Source of the DNA: an uncultured Eubacteriales bacterium
GTDB taxonomy: Bacteria; Bacillota; Clostridia; Lachnospirales; Lachnospiraceae
Reading direction: 5' to 3'
Length of the DNA stretch: 45,560 nt
NCBI GenBank assembly: GCA_900316715.1
Contig: ONEC01000026.1
Location: 1 to 45,560, forward strand
This document shows positions 27,018 through 35,247 of this stretch, one piece after another. Under the pieces are notes generated by a model. It ran no database searches. It saw only the letters and a list, made by a program, of their open reading frames with translations, and was not told where the DNA came from. The position numbers were made by a program, and so were the translations under genes. Each line of letters opens with the position of its first letter. The stretch's first letter is position 1.

Positions 27018-27950
27018 TTAACTTCTCGGTGCTCTTACAGTCTCAAGAAGTATTCTTATTGCCTTATCCATGTCGATACCCTCAGCACGAGAACGCTGTC
27101 CCAGCTTAACTCTGTGGCCGAGAGTTGTTCTTACTACTTTCTGAACATCTTCTGCGGTAACAAAATCTCTGTTATCTATAATAGCCATAGCCTTGGCCAT
27201 CTTTAAGATAGCGATGGTGCCACGTGGACTTGCGCCCATTGAGAAGAGATTATTTCTTCTGGTCTCTTCAACAATATCTACTATATATTCATATATCTCA
27301 TCTCTTATAAAGAGATCGTTACATTCTTTTCTTACTGCTATCAGCTCTTCAAGATTCATGGCCGGCGTTACATGACTGACAGGATTCAGTGCATTTCCCT
27401 TAAGGATAGCTACTGCATCATCATGCTCCGGGTATCCCATGGATACACATATCATAAATCGGTCAAGCTGTGACTCCGGAAGCATCTGGGTTCCGGAAGA
27501 ACCATATGGGTTCTCTGTTGCTATAACTGTAAAAGGATCCGGAAGTGGTCTTGTTACACCATCCACTGTGGCGGTTCCTTCTTCCATTACCTCAAGAAGT
27601 GCTGACTGAGTCTTTGGACTGGTACGGTTGATCTCGTCCGCAAGGAAAAGATTACAGAATACCGCTCCCGGTCTATACTCAAACTCCTTTGTACCACTGT
27701 TATACATTGAGAATCCCAGGATATCACTCGGAAGAACATCCGGTGTAAACTGGGTTCTCTTATAATCCAGCGACAGTGCTCTTGCGAAAGTCATCGCAAG
27801 AGTTGTTTTACCGACGCCGGGAATATCTTCCATCAGAACATGTCCGCCTGCGATAATGGCAGCCAGAACCTCCTCAACAACATGTTCCTTACCCTTAATA
27901 ACACTATTGACCGCATTTTGAACCGCAGTCAGTTTCTGAATATCACCCAT
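27018..27950 (-). CDS. MoxR family AAA+ ATPase
   Basis: The ATPase of 310 residues has Walker A GVGKTTLAMTFA, Walker B LFLADEINRTSPK, sensor 1 VIATENPYG, and the MoxR motifs MLPESQLDRFMI and GASPRGTIAILKMAKAMA. MoxR proteins act as chaperones that mature metal- or cofactor-containing complexes, often with a DUF58 and VWA partner. Neither partner is adjacent here. The start MGDIQKLTAVQ is chosen over an upstream in-frame Met because GGAG lies 6 nt before it and the extra codons overlap the malic enzyme end. It starts 13 nt after the original (pre-frameshift) malic enzyme stop. Confidence 0.93.
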   Translation of the reverse strand: MGDIQKLTAVQNAVNSVIKGKEHVVEEVLAAIIAGGHVLMEDIPGVGKTTLAMTFARALSLDYKRTQFTPDVLPSDILGFSMYNSGTKEFEYRPGAVFCNLFLADEINRTSPKTQSALLEVMEEGTATVDGVTRPLPDPFTVIATENPYGSSGTQMLPESQLDRFMICVSMGYPEHDDAVAILKGNALNPVSHVTPAMNLEELIAVRKECNDLFIRDEIYEYIVDIVEETRRNNLFSMGASPRGTIAILKMAKAMAIIDNRDFVTAEDVQKVVRTTLGHRVKLGQRSRAEGIDMDKAIRILLETVRAPRS

Positions 27951-28013
27951 TAAGAACTCCTTATTACTTTCTTGAAATTCCTGACTTAACAGCTTCATCT
28001 GCAACAGCCTTAG

Positions 28014-29150
28014 CTACAGCAGGTGCAACCTTCTCGTTAAATGGATCAGGAATAATATAATCCTCTCTAAGTTCATCAGCAGATACGATAGATGCGATAG
28101 CCTTTGCTGCAGCGCCTTTGCTGCAGCAACCTTCATAGGCTCTGTAATAGCTGTAGCTCTTGCATCAAGTGCACCTCTGAAGATACCAGGGAATACAAGT
28201 ACGTTATTGATCTGGTTAGGGAAATCTGAACGTCCTGTTGCAACTATTCTTGCACCGCCGCGGAAAGCTTCATCAGGCATGATCTCCGGTGTAGGATTAG
28301 CCATAGCGAAGATGATAGGATCCTTTGCCATTGAACGAACCATCTCTTCTGTTACAATACCAGGAGCTGAAACACCGATGAATACATCCTTGCCCTTAAT
28401 AACATCTGCAAGGCTTCCTGTTTCCTTATACTTATTTGTTACCTTTGCGATTTCCTGCTTAGCAGGGTTAAGACGTGGGTCGCCTTCTACAAGTGCACTC
28501 TGGCTGTCTACGAGCACTACATTTCCAACACCGAAACGCTGGAAGAGCTTGCAGATTGAGATACCTGCAGAACCTGCACCACTGATAACTACGCTTATAT
28601 CTTCCCATTTCTTACCAACGATCTTAAGTGCATTATCAAGACCTGCTGTACATACGATAGCAGTACCATGCTGATCATCATGGAATACAGGGATATCAAG
28701 TTCCTTCTTAAGCTTCTCCTCAACTTCAAAACATCTTGGAGCTGAAATATCCTCTAAGTTGATACCACCGAAAGATGGAGCAATACGCTTAACTGTCTCA
28801 ACGATCTCATCTACATCCTTTGTATCAAGGCAGATTGGGAAAGCATCAACGTTACCGAACTTCTTGAAAAGAACAGACTTTCCTTCCATAACAGGGATAG
28901 CTGCAAGAGGTCCGATGTCTCCAAGTCCAAGAACTGCAGTTCCGTCTGAAACGACAGCTACTGTATTCTGCTTTAATGTATACTTGTAAGCATCTTCCGG
29001 ATTCTCATGTATTTTTCTACATGGTTCAGCAACACCAGGAGTATATGCTGTTGAAAGATCATCCTTGTTTTCAAGTGGGCACTTAAGAGCAACCTCAAGC
29101 TTTCCCTCACACTCCTCATGAAGCTTCAAACTCATCTCATTGTAATCCAT
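28014..29150 (-). CDS. Malic enzyme (NAD(P)-dependent, decarboxylating), C-terminus frameshifted
   Basis: The enzyme converts malate to pyruvate, CO2 and NAD(P)H. The chain has the N-terminal YTPGVAEPCRKI, VLGLGDIGPLAAIPVMEGK, the catalytic HDDQHGTAIVCTAGL and NAD(P) fold VISGAGSAGISICKLF, then FRGALDARATAITEPMKVAA. After the last motif the reading frame changes. A 14-bp direct duplication at 28100-28127 shifts translation and adds about 32 unrelated residues ending at 28014. Removing one copy restores KAIASIVSADELREDYIIPD and a stop at 27964, giving a normal 390-residue protein whose stop sits 13 nt from moxR. Most catalytic regions are retained, so partial activity is possible. A sequencing error is possible too. 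Confidence 0.9.
   Translation of the reverse strand: MDYNEMSLKLHEECEGKLEVALKCPLENKDDLSTAYTPGVAEPCRKIHENPEDAYKYTLKQNTVAVVSDGTAVLGLGDIGPLAAIPVMEGKSVLFKKFGNVDAFPICLDTKDVDEIVETVKRIAPSFGGINLEDISAPRCFEVEEKLKKELDIPVFHDDQHGTAIVCTAGLDNALKIVGKKWEDISVVISGAGSAGISICKLFQRFGVGNVVLVDSQSALVEGDPRLNPAKQEIAKVTNKYKETGSLADVIKGKDVFIGVSAPGIVTEEMVRSMAKDPIIFAMANPTPEIMPDEAFRGGARIVATGRSDFPNQINNVLVFPGIFRGALDARATAITEPMKVAAAKALQQRLSHLSYLLMNLERIILFLIHLTRRLHLL
28100..28127 (-). repeat. 14-bp tandem duplication inside malic enzyme
   Basis: The plus-strand unit GCCTTTGCTGCAGC occurs twice in direct tandem (28100-28113 and 28114-28127). As 14 is not a multiple of three, it shifts the malic enzyme frame. Tandem repeats of this kind can arise and collapse by replication slippage, so the state may be reversible. 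Confidence 0.95.
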
Positions 29151-29217
29151 AATAATTTTTCCTCTCTTAATATATAAAAAAATTTGTTAACCGTTTTATG
29201 GGAAGTATATTACCACC

Positions 29218-30060
29218 CTAGAAGTCAAATGTCATCTGTTCTCCTGCCTGTTTGTTCTCATATCTTCTCTTCCAGTCAAGAATCTCAGGCGGACTCCACA
29301 TGGCACCGATCGTCAAAGCAGTCTTTCTTACTGCATCTATCAACTCGATCTCTGTATCTATAATAATGTTTTTTGAACGTCCGTGGGCGTCAAGATACTT
29401 GTTGTATTCCTCAGGGAAACGTTTCTGATACTGCAGATAGAAGTAATCCATCTGCTTCTTTACCAGCGGAACGCTTGCACCGCCAAGGTCTATGGCTGCC
29501 GGCCTGTAATCCTTCAGCACACCAAGCATACTCTTTACCACCACCGGATCGTCATTAACGAATGGCACTATCGGGTATATATTTATGATGAAAGGAATCT
29601 CTGCTTTATGCAGTTCTTCCATAAGAAGCAGTCTCTCACTCAGACTTCCGCCATCGATAGCTCTCATCTTCTCCACCTCAATAGATGGAATAGGAATCTC
29701 TACCACAGCCTTCGTCTTCTTATCGATATCCTTAAGCATATCAATATCTCTCAGAAGCAGACTTCTTCTTGTAGTTACTACCACACCGAAATCAAAATAA
29801 TTGATCCACTTCAGGCACTTGCGCATCAGGCCGTATTCCTTCTCCAGATCATTATAAGGATCTCCCATATTGCCCACGAGGATCATGCCCTTGCTCTTAC
29901 GTTTCTTTAAAGTCCCGCTGAGAAGTTCATCAGCCTCCGGCTTCACCCCCACATCGGTAATCTCAGGTTCCATACAGATAATATTGTTCTCTGTACGCCC
30001 CCTGTAGATATTAAGACCGTTCTGTGGTGTAACAATAGTTTTCGTATCGATAATAAACAT
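29218..30060 (-). CDS. SPL-type radical SAM homologue lacking cluster cysteines
   Basis: The 280-residue protein aligns by eye with clostridial SPL-family (spore photoproduct lyase-like) radical SAM proteins. Shared segments are TKTIV near the start, GLNIYRG, KSKGMILVGNMGDPYNDLEK, DFGVVVTTRRSLLLRDIDML and EIPFIINIYPIVPFVND. The cluster motif, normally GCxHGCxYC, reads GRTENNIIC, so two of the three [4Fe-4S] cysteines are replaced (Arg22 and Asn26; only Cys29 remains). It cannot bind a conventional radical SAM cluster. The upstream ATG at 30081 shares one base with the JetC-like stop codon (TGATG), but the ATG at 30060 has a better AGGGG site; both are possible. It is the fourth gene of the Jet-like operon, in the place where jetD might be expected. 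Confidence 0.78.
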   Translation of the reverse strand: MFIIDTKTIVTPQNGLNIYRGRTENNIICMEPEITDVGVKPEADELLSGTLKKRKSKGMILVGNMGDPYNDLEKEYGLMRKCLKWINYFDFGVVVTTRRSLLLRDIDMLKDIDKKTKAVVEIPIPSIEVEKMRAIDGGSLSERLLLMEELHKAEIPFIINIYPIVPFVNDDPVVVKSMLGVLKDYRPAAIDLGGASVPLVKKQMDYFYLQYQKRFPEEYNKYLDAHGRSKNIIIDTEIELIDAVRKTALTIGAMWSPPEILDWKRRYENKQAGEQMTFDF

Positions 30061-30080
30061 ATAACCCCTGCCTTCCCCCA

Positions 30081-33000
30081 TCAGATAAAGTTAAATGTCT
30101 GTTGCTGATAATCAAACTCCGTATATTCCAGTTCTTCAGCGGATGTCTTGCTTGTGAAGTTGACAACCACTGTAGTCTGTCTGTTTCCGGTTTTCTGCTG
30201 TCCCAGGATGTAATTAACATCAAATCGTCCCGTAATCTCCGGTGTTGCACCTCGGGTAGGAACTACAAGCTGTACCGTATTCTCCTGAAGCAGTTTGAAT
30301 ATAGGTTCCCATATATAGATATCCTTGGCTGCACCGAAAGGATTATCTATGAATAGTGTCTTGGTTCTCTTCTGTCCGTCTCCTGCAGAATACATACCGG
30401 ATATATAATTGATAACAGATATAAGGAACTGAATGTAAATACCCTGTGACTGACCAGTACTTCCTACAGCCTCTTCATACTTAAGGTATCGGCTCTGCTC
30501 CTTGATACGCTCCCGCTTATAAAGTGAAAGCTTGATCTTATTCATATCTGTAACAATAACCGAGAACAGTTTCTTCATGGAGAGACTCTGGTTCAGGAAC
30601 TTCTGTCTCTCACTCTCTGTCGGCTTCTTATCCAGATCTGCAACTACACGATCTATATACTCTGACATTCTGTCCTTCATGAATTCCGGTTTTACATACG
30701 GAATTGAAAGACGTATCATCTCTATCCTTTCATCATCAAGTGTGATTTCTGAAAGGTGAGCAATCTTTCCAAGCTCTGTCTTAACATCCAGGCATCTCTC
30801 AAGACATTGATCGATAAAGTTCTCTCTAAGGCGTTCCATACCCTGGAGACTTGTCTCGATTCTTTCCTTCTCAAGACTGATAAGAGATGCTTCTGCTTCA
30901 AGCCTTTCGTAAAGCCCCTCTGCTTCGCTTCTTGTATCAGGAAGCTCCACATCTTCCCTTATGGAAAGTGCCAGCTCTGTAGCTCCCACTTCGTTCAGGG
31001 AATCTATGACCATCATCTTAACCTTTAAGGTATCGCTTCTGGTCTTATCTATGTTTTTGCCTATTCTGTCATATTCAAGGATCAGATCATCGAAGTAAGC
31101 TCTTAGATCTGTATCCTGCGGAATAACCTTCGCATCACTGATCTTCAGGTTTTCCTTCTCCACTATTCTTCCGGAGTAACGAAGGAGTTCTTCACTTCCA
31201 CTCACCCTGGTCTTAAAACTCTTAAGACGTTTATCCGCATCCTGTATAGCTGCCTCCGTTTCAGCGAGACGTTCTTTTCTCGCTGCAATCTCCTCTTCAT
31301 AATTGAGATTAGGCGGAAGCTCCAGATCTGCACCGTAATCATCTCTCATGTTTTTCTCTGCATATTCCAGCTTTCCGACAAGACGCTCATACTCTGTTCC
31401 AGCAGCTGATGCCCTGTCTGACAGACTTCGTCTGTTTTCTTCTGCAGCAGCAAGCTCACGGCTGATCCTCTCCATCTCAGCTTCAGGAGTTCTGAAGAGT
31501 TCTCCTGCCTCACTCTCTGCAGCAAGATCATTCATAGAAATGCCCTTACGCCTTATAGATTCTTCTATTCTTCTCATACTGTCCGTAAGTGTATCACGGA
31601 GCAGTTTTTCCTTCTCCAATGTAAAGAGGTCGCCTTCACCCTTAGCCGCCTCTCTTTCAAAAAGAGATGTAAGTTCTGAAAGAGACATATTGAGATCAGG
31701 TCTCACCGAATCAGTATAATGAACCGAATATCTCTTCTCCCAGTTAAACTCCAGCTCATGACGTGTTTCTTTAAGTTCAGCCAGAAGCGCATCTGTATCG
31801 CTTATATCATTACCAAGTCTTCTCTGCTTTATATCGTAATCAGACAGAGCTCTCTCACTGTTATCTTTTATGCTTCTGAGCTCTGTGCTTTCTCTGGTAA
31901 GTTTTCTCTGCTCCTCTGTCAGCTCTGCCATTCTGCGAAGAATCTCTATATCTTTTTCAAGAGTCTTTATATCCTCTGAAGCCTCTTCCAGAATATCCTT
32001 CTCAGCCCGTTCTTCATCACTGAGCTTTCTGAGTCTGATATCCAGTGCCGCTTCATCATCTTCGGTCTTAAGCAGTTCTCTTTCGTTGTTCTTTATATTC
32101 TGAAGCAGACTGTCATAACCCTTGCCAATGTATATCTCTGTAAATGCAAGGTCCTCCTGCTTTGTCAACAGCATATCTCTTACTGCCTTCTCCTCTTCAC
32201 GGAAGAGTCTCAGCTGTTCTGTTTCAAAGTTCTTCAGCTTCTTTATTACCTCTTCATCCGAGAAGTAGCTTTCCGGACGTCTTACCGGAAATACATTTTC
32301 ACCGATAATGTTATGGGCTGTCTCTATGCTGTCCTTATCGTAAAGCATTATCTCATCTGCAGTTTCGATCTCAGTAAGTCCCGGATCATCTGTGATGCTG
32401 CTGAGATTCTCAACCACAACTCCATATGGAAGAGATGGGTTGACCTGAAGAAGCTTTTTTCTTTTTTCCTCAGGCTGAAGACTTATATAATCAATTCCCG
32501 AAATAGCGGAAAGATTATGTCTCGTAATGATATAATCCTTAACTCTTTCGACTCCGACAGATCTTTTAAGGACTACACCCATTTCTATATCAGCAAGTCT
32601 CTTCTCCGATGCTTCTACAGCCTTGGAGGATTCATGAACTCTGATATAGTCATTCATGATTGCTGCCTGAATCTTCTCAGCCAGCTTTCCGACGCTTTCA
32701 GTATCCTCAGATACATTGCCTGCTATTCCATATATATCAGCCAGACTTCGCAGCCTCTGGGTTTCTGTTTTCTGTTCTTCCAGACTGTTCTTATAATGTT
32801 CGCCCTGTTCTCTTAGGACTGCCGTTGTCTGCTCGAGAGAAGCCTTATCCTTCTTCGCTGATTCTATCTCTACAGCCAGCTCCTCCAGCTTTCTGCTGCA
32901 TTTATCTATAGTCTCTTCTATCTGTTTCTTCTTTTTCTCTGCCTGACTCAGAAGCTCTGCCGGTGGAAGAAGACGTCTGTCAGAAAGTTCTTCTCCCAGA

Positions 33001-34523
33001 GTTCTTGTCTTCTCTACACTCTTCTCATAGAGACTCTGATTCTCGCAGATCCTGCTCTCAGTTACAGCTGTTTCCTGAATAGCTGTGGTGTGAAGTTTCT
33101 GTACTGACTCACGTTCTGCCAGAAGTCTGTCTCTCTTTGCTGCCAACTCTGACTCCTTCTTCGACAGCTCTGCACGCTTCTCTTCCATTCTGAGGCGGAT
33201 ATTATAAACGATACATCCGATATCAAGTTTTTTATCAGAAGAACTGCTGTTCTTCTTCTCAGCATCCAGAGCTGCCAGTTTATCTCTTGCTGCTATATAA
33301 TCCAGGAATTCTCCCGCCGCAATTCTCGCACTCTGTTCTCTCTTCTTTTCTTCTATGGTTCCGTCCAGCTTAGCCAGCTCACTGCGGAGTTCCTCAGCCT
33401 TCTTTCCGGCACGGTCTCTATCCTCACGTGCTACACCGAGTTTTAACTGTTCAGTCTCATGACGGAGTCTGTCCTTTTCCCTGCCCAGTTCTTCTCTTTC
33501 TTTTTCAAGCCGGGCCAGTTCTTCATCTGCAGTCTTCTTCTCTTCATCAATGGTTCTGTATATATCTGCAAAACCAAGAGCGCATTTTTCCTTCTCTCTG
33601 AGAAGTCCTGCATAGCCTTCGATACGATCACTCAGGAGTTCTATAAGCTCCTTCTCATGATCATAATCTGATATTCTCTTCTTCTTCTCAGCAAGAGTTT
33701 TAAGCTCCTCCTGAATAGTCATAAGAAGACTGGCTGTATTGCCGGTGCCTCCCTCTGCGGAAGTCTTTACGGCATAAGCCTTCTCTATAATCTCTTCAAT
33801 AAGAAGATCTTCAATGATCTTTCTTGTGGTTCTGAAGTTCGTCTCAAAGTAGGTTCTTACATGACCTTCTGTACGGTTGATACCTCTGATCAGTTCCCAC
33901 TGGCTCTCATAGAGTCCGTACTCAGCTATGAACCTCTGATATTCTCCCTTACGGTCAAATACCTTTACGATTATATTCTTATCCGTTCTTGCGAGATCCA
34001 GAAGATAATTCCTGAGTCCCTTATAGGATATTCTCTCTTCACCCTTAACAAGAGGAAGATTAACTATATCATTCTTATTATAATCCCTGTAGAAGATACA
34101 GTAATTAAAATACTCAATCTCAGCCGTAGTCTTATCTTCATCTGCTCCGGCTTCCTGAACTTCTATTCCCTCTATGGTCTGCTGATCACTGCTTCCGCCT
34201 CCGGCTTTCTTGGCTGCAAAGCCTGTGGTCATATAGCGCATACCCTCTGTGATATCGCAGTCATCCAGCTTCCACTCCACAAGAGAGTGAATACAGGTAT
34301 TTTCATTTCCCCTGAAAAGCTTCTCGATTGGCTGCTTATCATCAAGAGTAGAATTCGGAATGACACACTGCATAAGAAGCAGCATGAGCACGGATTTACC
34401 ACCACCATTGGCTAGATCGTAAAGAGTATTGCGGCCATACATTTTCATGATAAAGTCATCATAGCTCTGTGTACCGAAATTGTACTTAACGTTATTTACT
34501 CTTATCCTGTTTATATTAGGCAT
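30081..34523 (-). CDS. SMC-like ATPase, JetC/MksB-type
   Basis: The 1480-residue protein has the form of an SMC-type condensin ATPase. The N-terminal nucleotide-binding half contains the P-loop LANGGGKSVLM (about residues 37-47). Long heptad-rich, Glu/Lys/Arg/Leu-rich coiled coils run from about 320 to 1300 with a hinge-like globular interruption near 640-780. The C-terminal half has a signature-like STGQSQGIYIQF and Walker B LFIDNPFGAAKD (about 1390-1400). Two deviations from SMC norms are visible: Leu for the first P-loop Gly, and Asn for the Walker B catalytic Glu. With the JetA-family and DUF6063 genes just upstream it forms a MukBEF/MksBEF/Wadjet-like complex. MPNINRI is chosen as the start; 40 upstream in-frame codons lack support. 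Confidence 0.85.
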   Translation of the reverse strand: MPNINRIRVNNVKYNFGTQSYDDFIMKMYGRNTLYDLANGGGKSVLMLLLMQCVIPNSTLDDKQPIEKLFRGNENTCIHSLVEWKLDDCDITEGMRYMTTGFAAKKAGGGSSDQQTIEGIEVQEAGADEDKTTAEIEYFNYCIFYRDYNKNDIVNLPLVKGEERISYKGLRNYLLDLARTDKNIIVKVFDRKGEYQRFIAEYGLYESQWELIRGINRTEGHVRTYFETNFRTTRKIIEDLLIEEIIEKAYAVKTSAEGGTGNTASLLMTIQEELKTLAEKKKRISDYDHEKELIELLSDRIEGYAGLLREKEKCALGFADIYRTIDEEKKTADEELARLEKEREELGREKDRLRHETEQLKLGVAREDRDRAGKKAEELRSELAKLDGTIEEKKREQSARIAAGEFLDYIAARDKLAALDAEKKNSSSSDKKLDIGCIVYNIRLRMEEKRAELSKKESELAAKRDRLLAERESVQKLHTTAIQETAVTESRICENQSLYEKSVEKTRTLGEELSDRRLLPPAELLSQAEKKKKQIEETIDKCSRKLEELAVEIESAKKDKASLEQTTAVLREQGEHYKNSLEEQKTETQRLRSLADIYGIAGNVSEDTESVGKLAEKIQAAIMNDYIRVHESSKAVEASEKRLADIEMGVVLKRSVGVERVKDYIITRHNLSAISGIDYISLQPEEKRKKLLQVNPSLPYGVVVENLSSITDDPGLTEIETADEIMLYDKDSIETAHNIIGENVFPVRRPESYFSDEEVIKKLKNFETEQLRLFREEEKAVRDMLLTKQEDLAFTEIYIGKGYDSLLQNIKNNERELLKTEDDEAALDIRLRKLSDEERAEKDILEEASEDIKTLEKDIEILRRMAELTEEQRKLTRESTELRSIKDNSERALSDYDIKQRRLGNDISDTDALLAELKETRHELEFNWEKRYSVHYTDSVRPDLNMSLSELTSLFEREAAKGEGDLFTLEKEKLLRDTLTDSMRRIEESIRRKGISMNDLAAESEAGELFRTPEAEMERISRELAAAEENRRSLSDRASAAGTEYERLVGKLEYAEKNMRDDYGADLELPPNLNYEEEIAARKERLAETEAAIQDADKRLKSFKTRVSGSEELLRYSGRIVEKENLKISDAKVIPQDTDLRAYFDDLILEYDRIGKNIDKTRSDTLKVKMMVIDSLNEVGATELALSIREDVELPDTRSEAEGLYERLEAEASLISLEKERIETSLQGMERLRENFIDQCLERCLDVKTELGKIAHLSEITLDDERIEMIRLSIPYVKPEFMKDRMSEYIDRVVADLDKKPTESERQKFLNQSLSMKKLFSVIVTDMNKIKLSLYKRERIKEQSRYLKYEEAVGSTGQSQGIYIQFLISVINYISGMYSAGDGQKRTKTLFIDNPFGAAKDIYIWEPIFKLLQENTVQLVVPTRGATPEITGRFDVNYILGQQKTGNRQTTVVVNFTSKTSAEELEYTEFDYQQQTFNFI

Positions 34524-34545
34524 TACCTTTAACCTCTGACTCTGA

Positions 34546-35244
34546 TTACTTCTCCTCCAGGTACTCCTGGATAAGACTCTTGTTTTCTTCAAAATAATTT
34601 TCTGCAACGGCATGCAGTCTGTCCGTAGGATAAAAACGGTCATCTACATTTACAAAAAGCTTTTCTCCCAGAAGGAAGTTAAATGTAAGCTTTGTCATAC
34701 CGTATCTTGAACCACGGGACGCTTTGTTACGCTCTCTGTCCTCATTCAGGAACGGAGGAAGTGACTCCCACAGAGCAGCCACACTCTTAAAGCTGTTCTC
34801 GCTGTGATCTTCGGCAACTGCCGCATCACCCAGGATAGACTTCAGTTCCGTAGTTACTGCATTTATTATCTCATCTGTTCTGACGTATTCTCTGATCTGA
34901 TAGGTATCTGTTGACTTGTAGAAGTACAGCAGCACCTGATAGGTTATGAAGAAAACCAGATAAAGCTCAACGTTCAGCCTGAGTCCCAGAAGACGTTTCA
35001 GGTCGTCGTTGGTATATCCGAATACCTTATTGCCGCTGCCTGCTGTAACAAAGAGTGATTCGTTATACTCATAGAGCTTCAATCCCTGTCTCGTGAGCAT
35101 CTTTGTCGTTATATCATAGACTTCGGAATCCGCATAAAATGCATTGTATAATTCCGATGTAGCTTTATCATGCAGTGATATATTCTGTCCTGTTATAAGC
35201 GCACTGTATATATCCAGTGCCTTGTTAAGACTTCTGTCTTCCAT
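34546..35244 (-). CDS. DUF6063 family protein, JetB/MksE-like
   Basis: The 232-residue, mainly helical protein starts MEDRSLNKALDIYSALITG and contains GLRLNVELYLVFFITYQVLL and SRGSRYGMTKLTFNFLLGEK. I recognise it as the DUF6063 type that accompanies JetA-family and SMC-like genes in Clostridia. By position it should be the MksE/JetB-like KITE subunit that bridges the kleisin and ATPase heads; this role is inferred from the operon. It starts 3 nt after the JetA-family gene and ends 22 nt before the SMC-like gene. Confidence 0.75.
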   Translation of the reverse strand: MEDRSLNKALDIYSALITGQNISLHDKATSELYNAFYADSEVYDITTKMLTRQGLKLYEYNESLFVTAGSGNKVFGYTNDDLKRLLGLRLNVELYLVFFITYQVLLYFYKSTDTYQIREYVRTDEIINAVTTELKSILGDAAVAEDHSENSFKSVAALWESLPPFLNEDRERNKASRGSRYGMTKLTFNFLLGEKLFVNVDDRFYPTDRLHAVAENYFEENKSLIQEYLEEK

Positions 35245-35247
35245 TAG

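Noticed and set aside
27951..28004. 18-codon N-terminal extension of the MoxR ATPase
   Set aside because: It runs into the ancestral malic enzyme end. The ATG at 27950 has GGAG at 6 nt and fits the family start.
34524..34643. 40-codon N-terminal extension of the SMC-like ATPase
   Set aside because: It overlaps the end of the DUF6063 gene, has basic shadow-like composition, and MPNINRI has a suitable ribosome-binding site.
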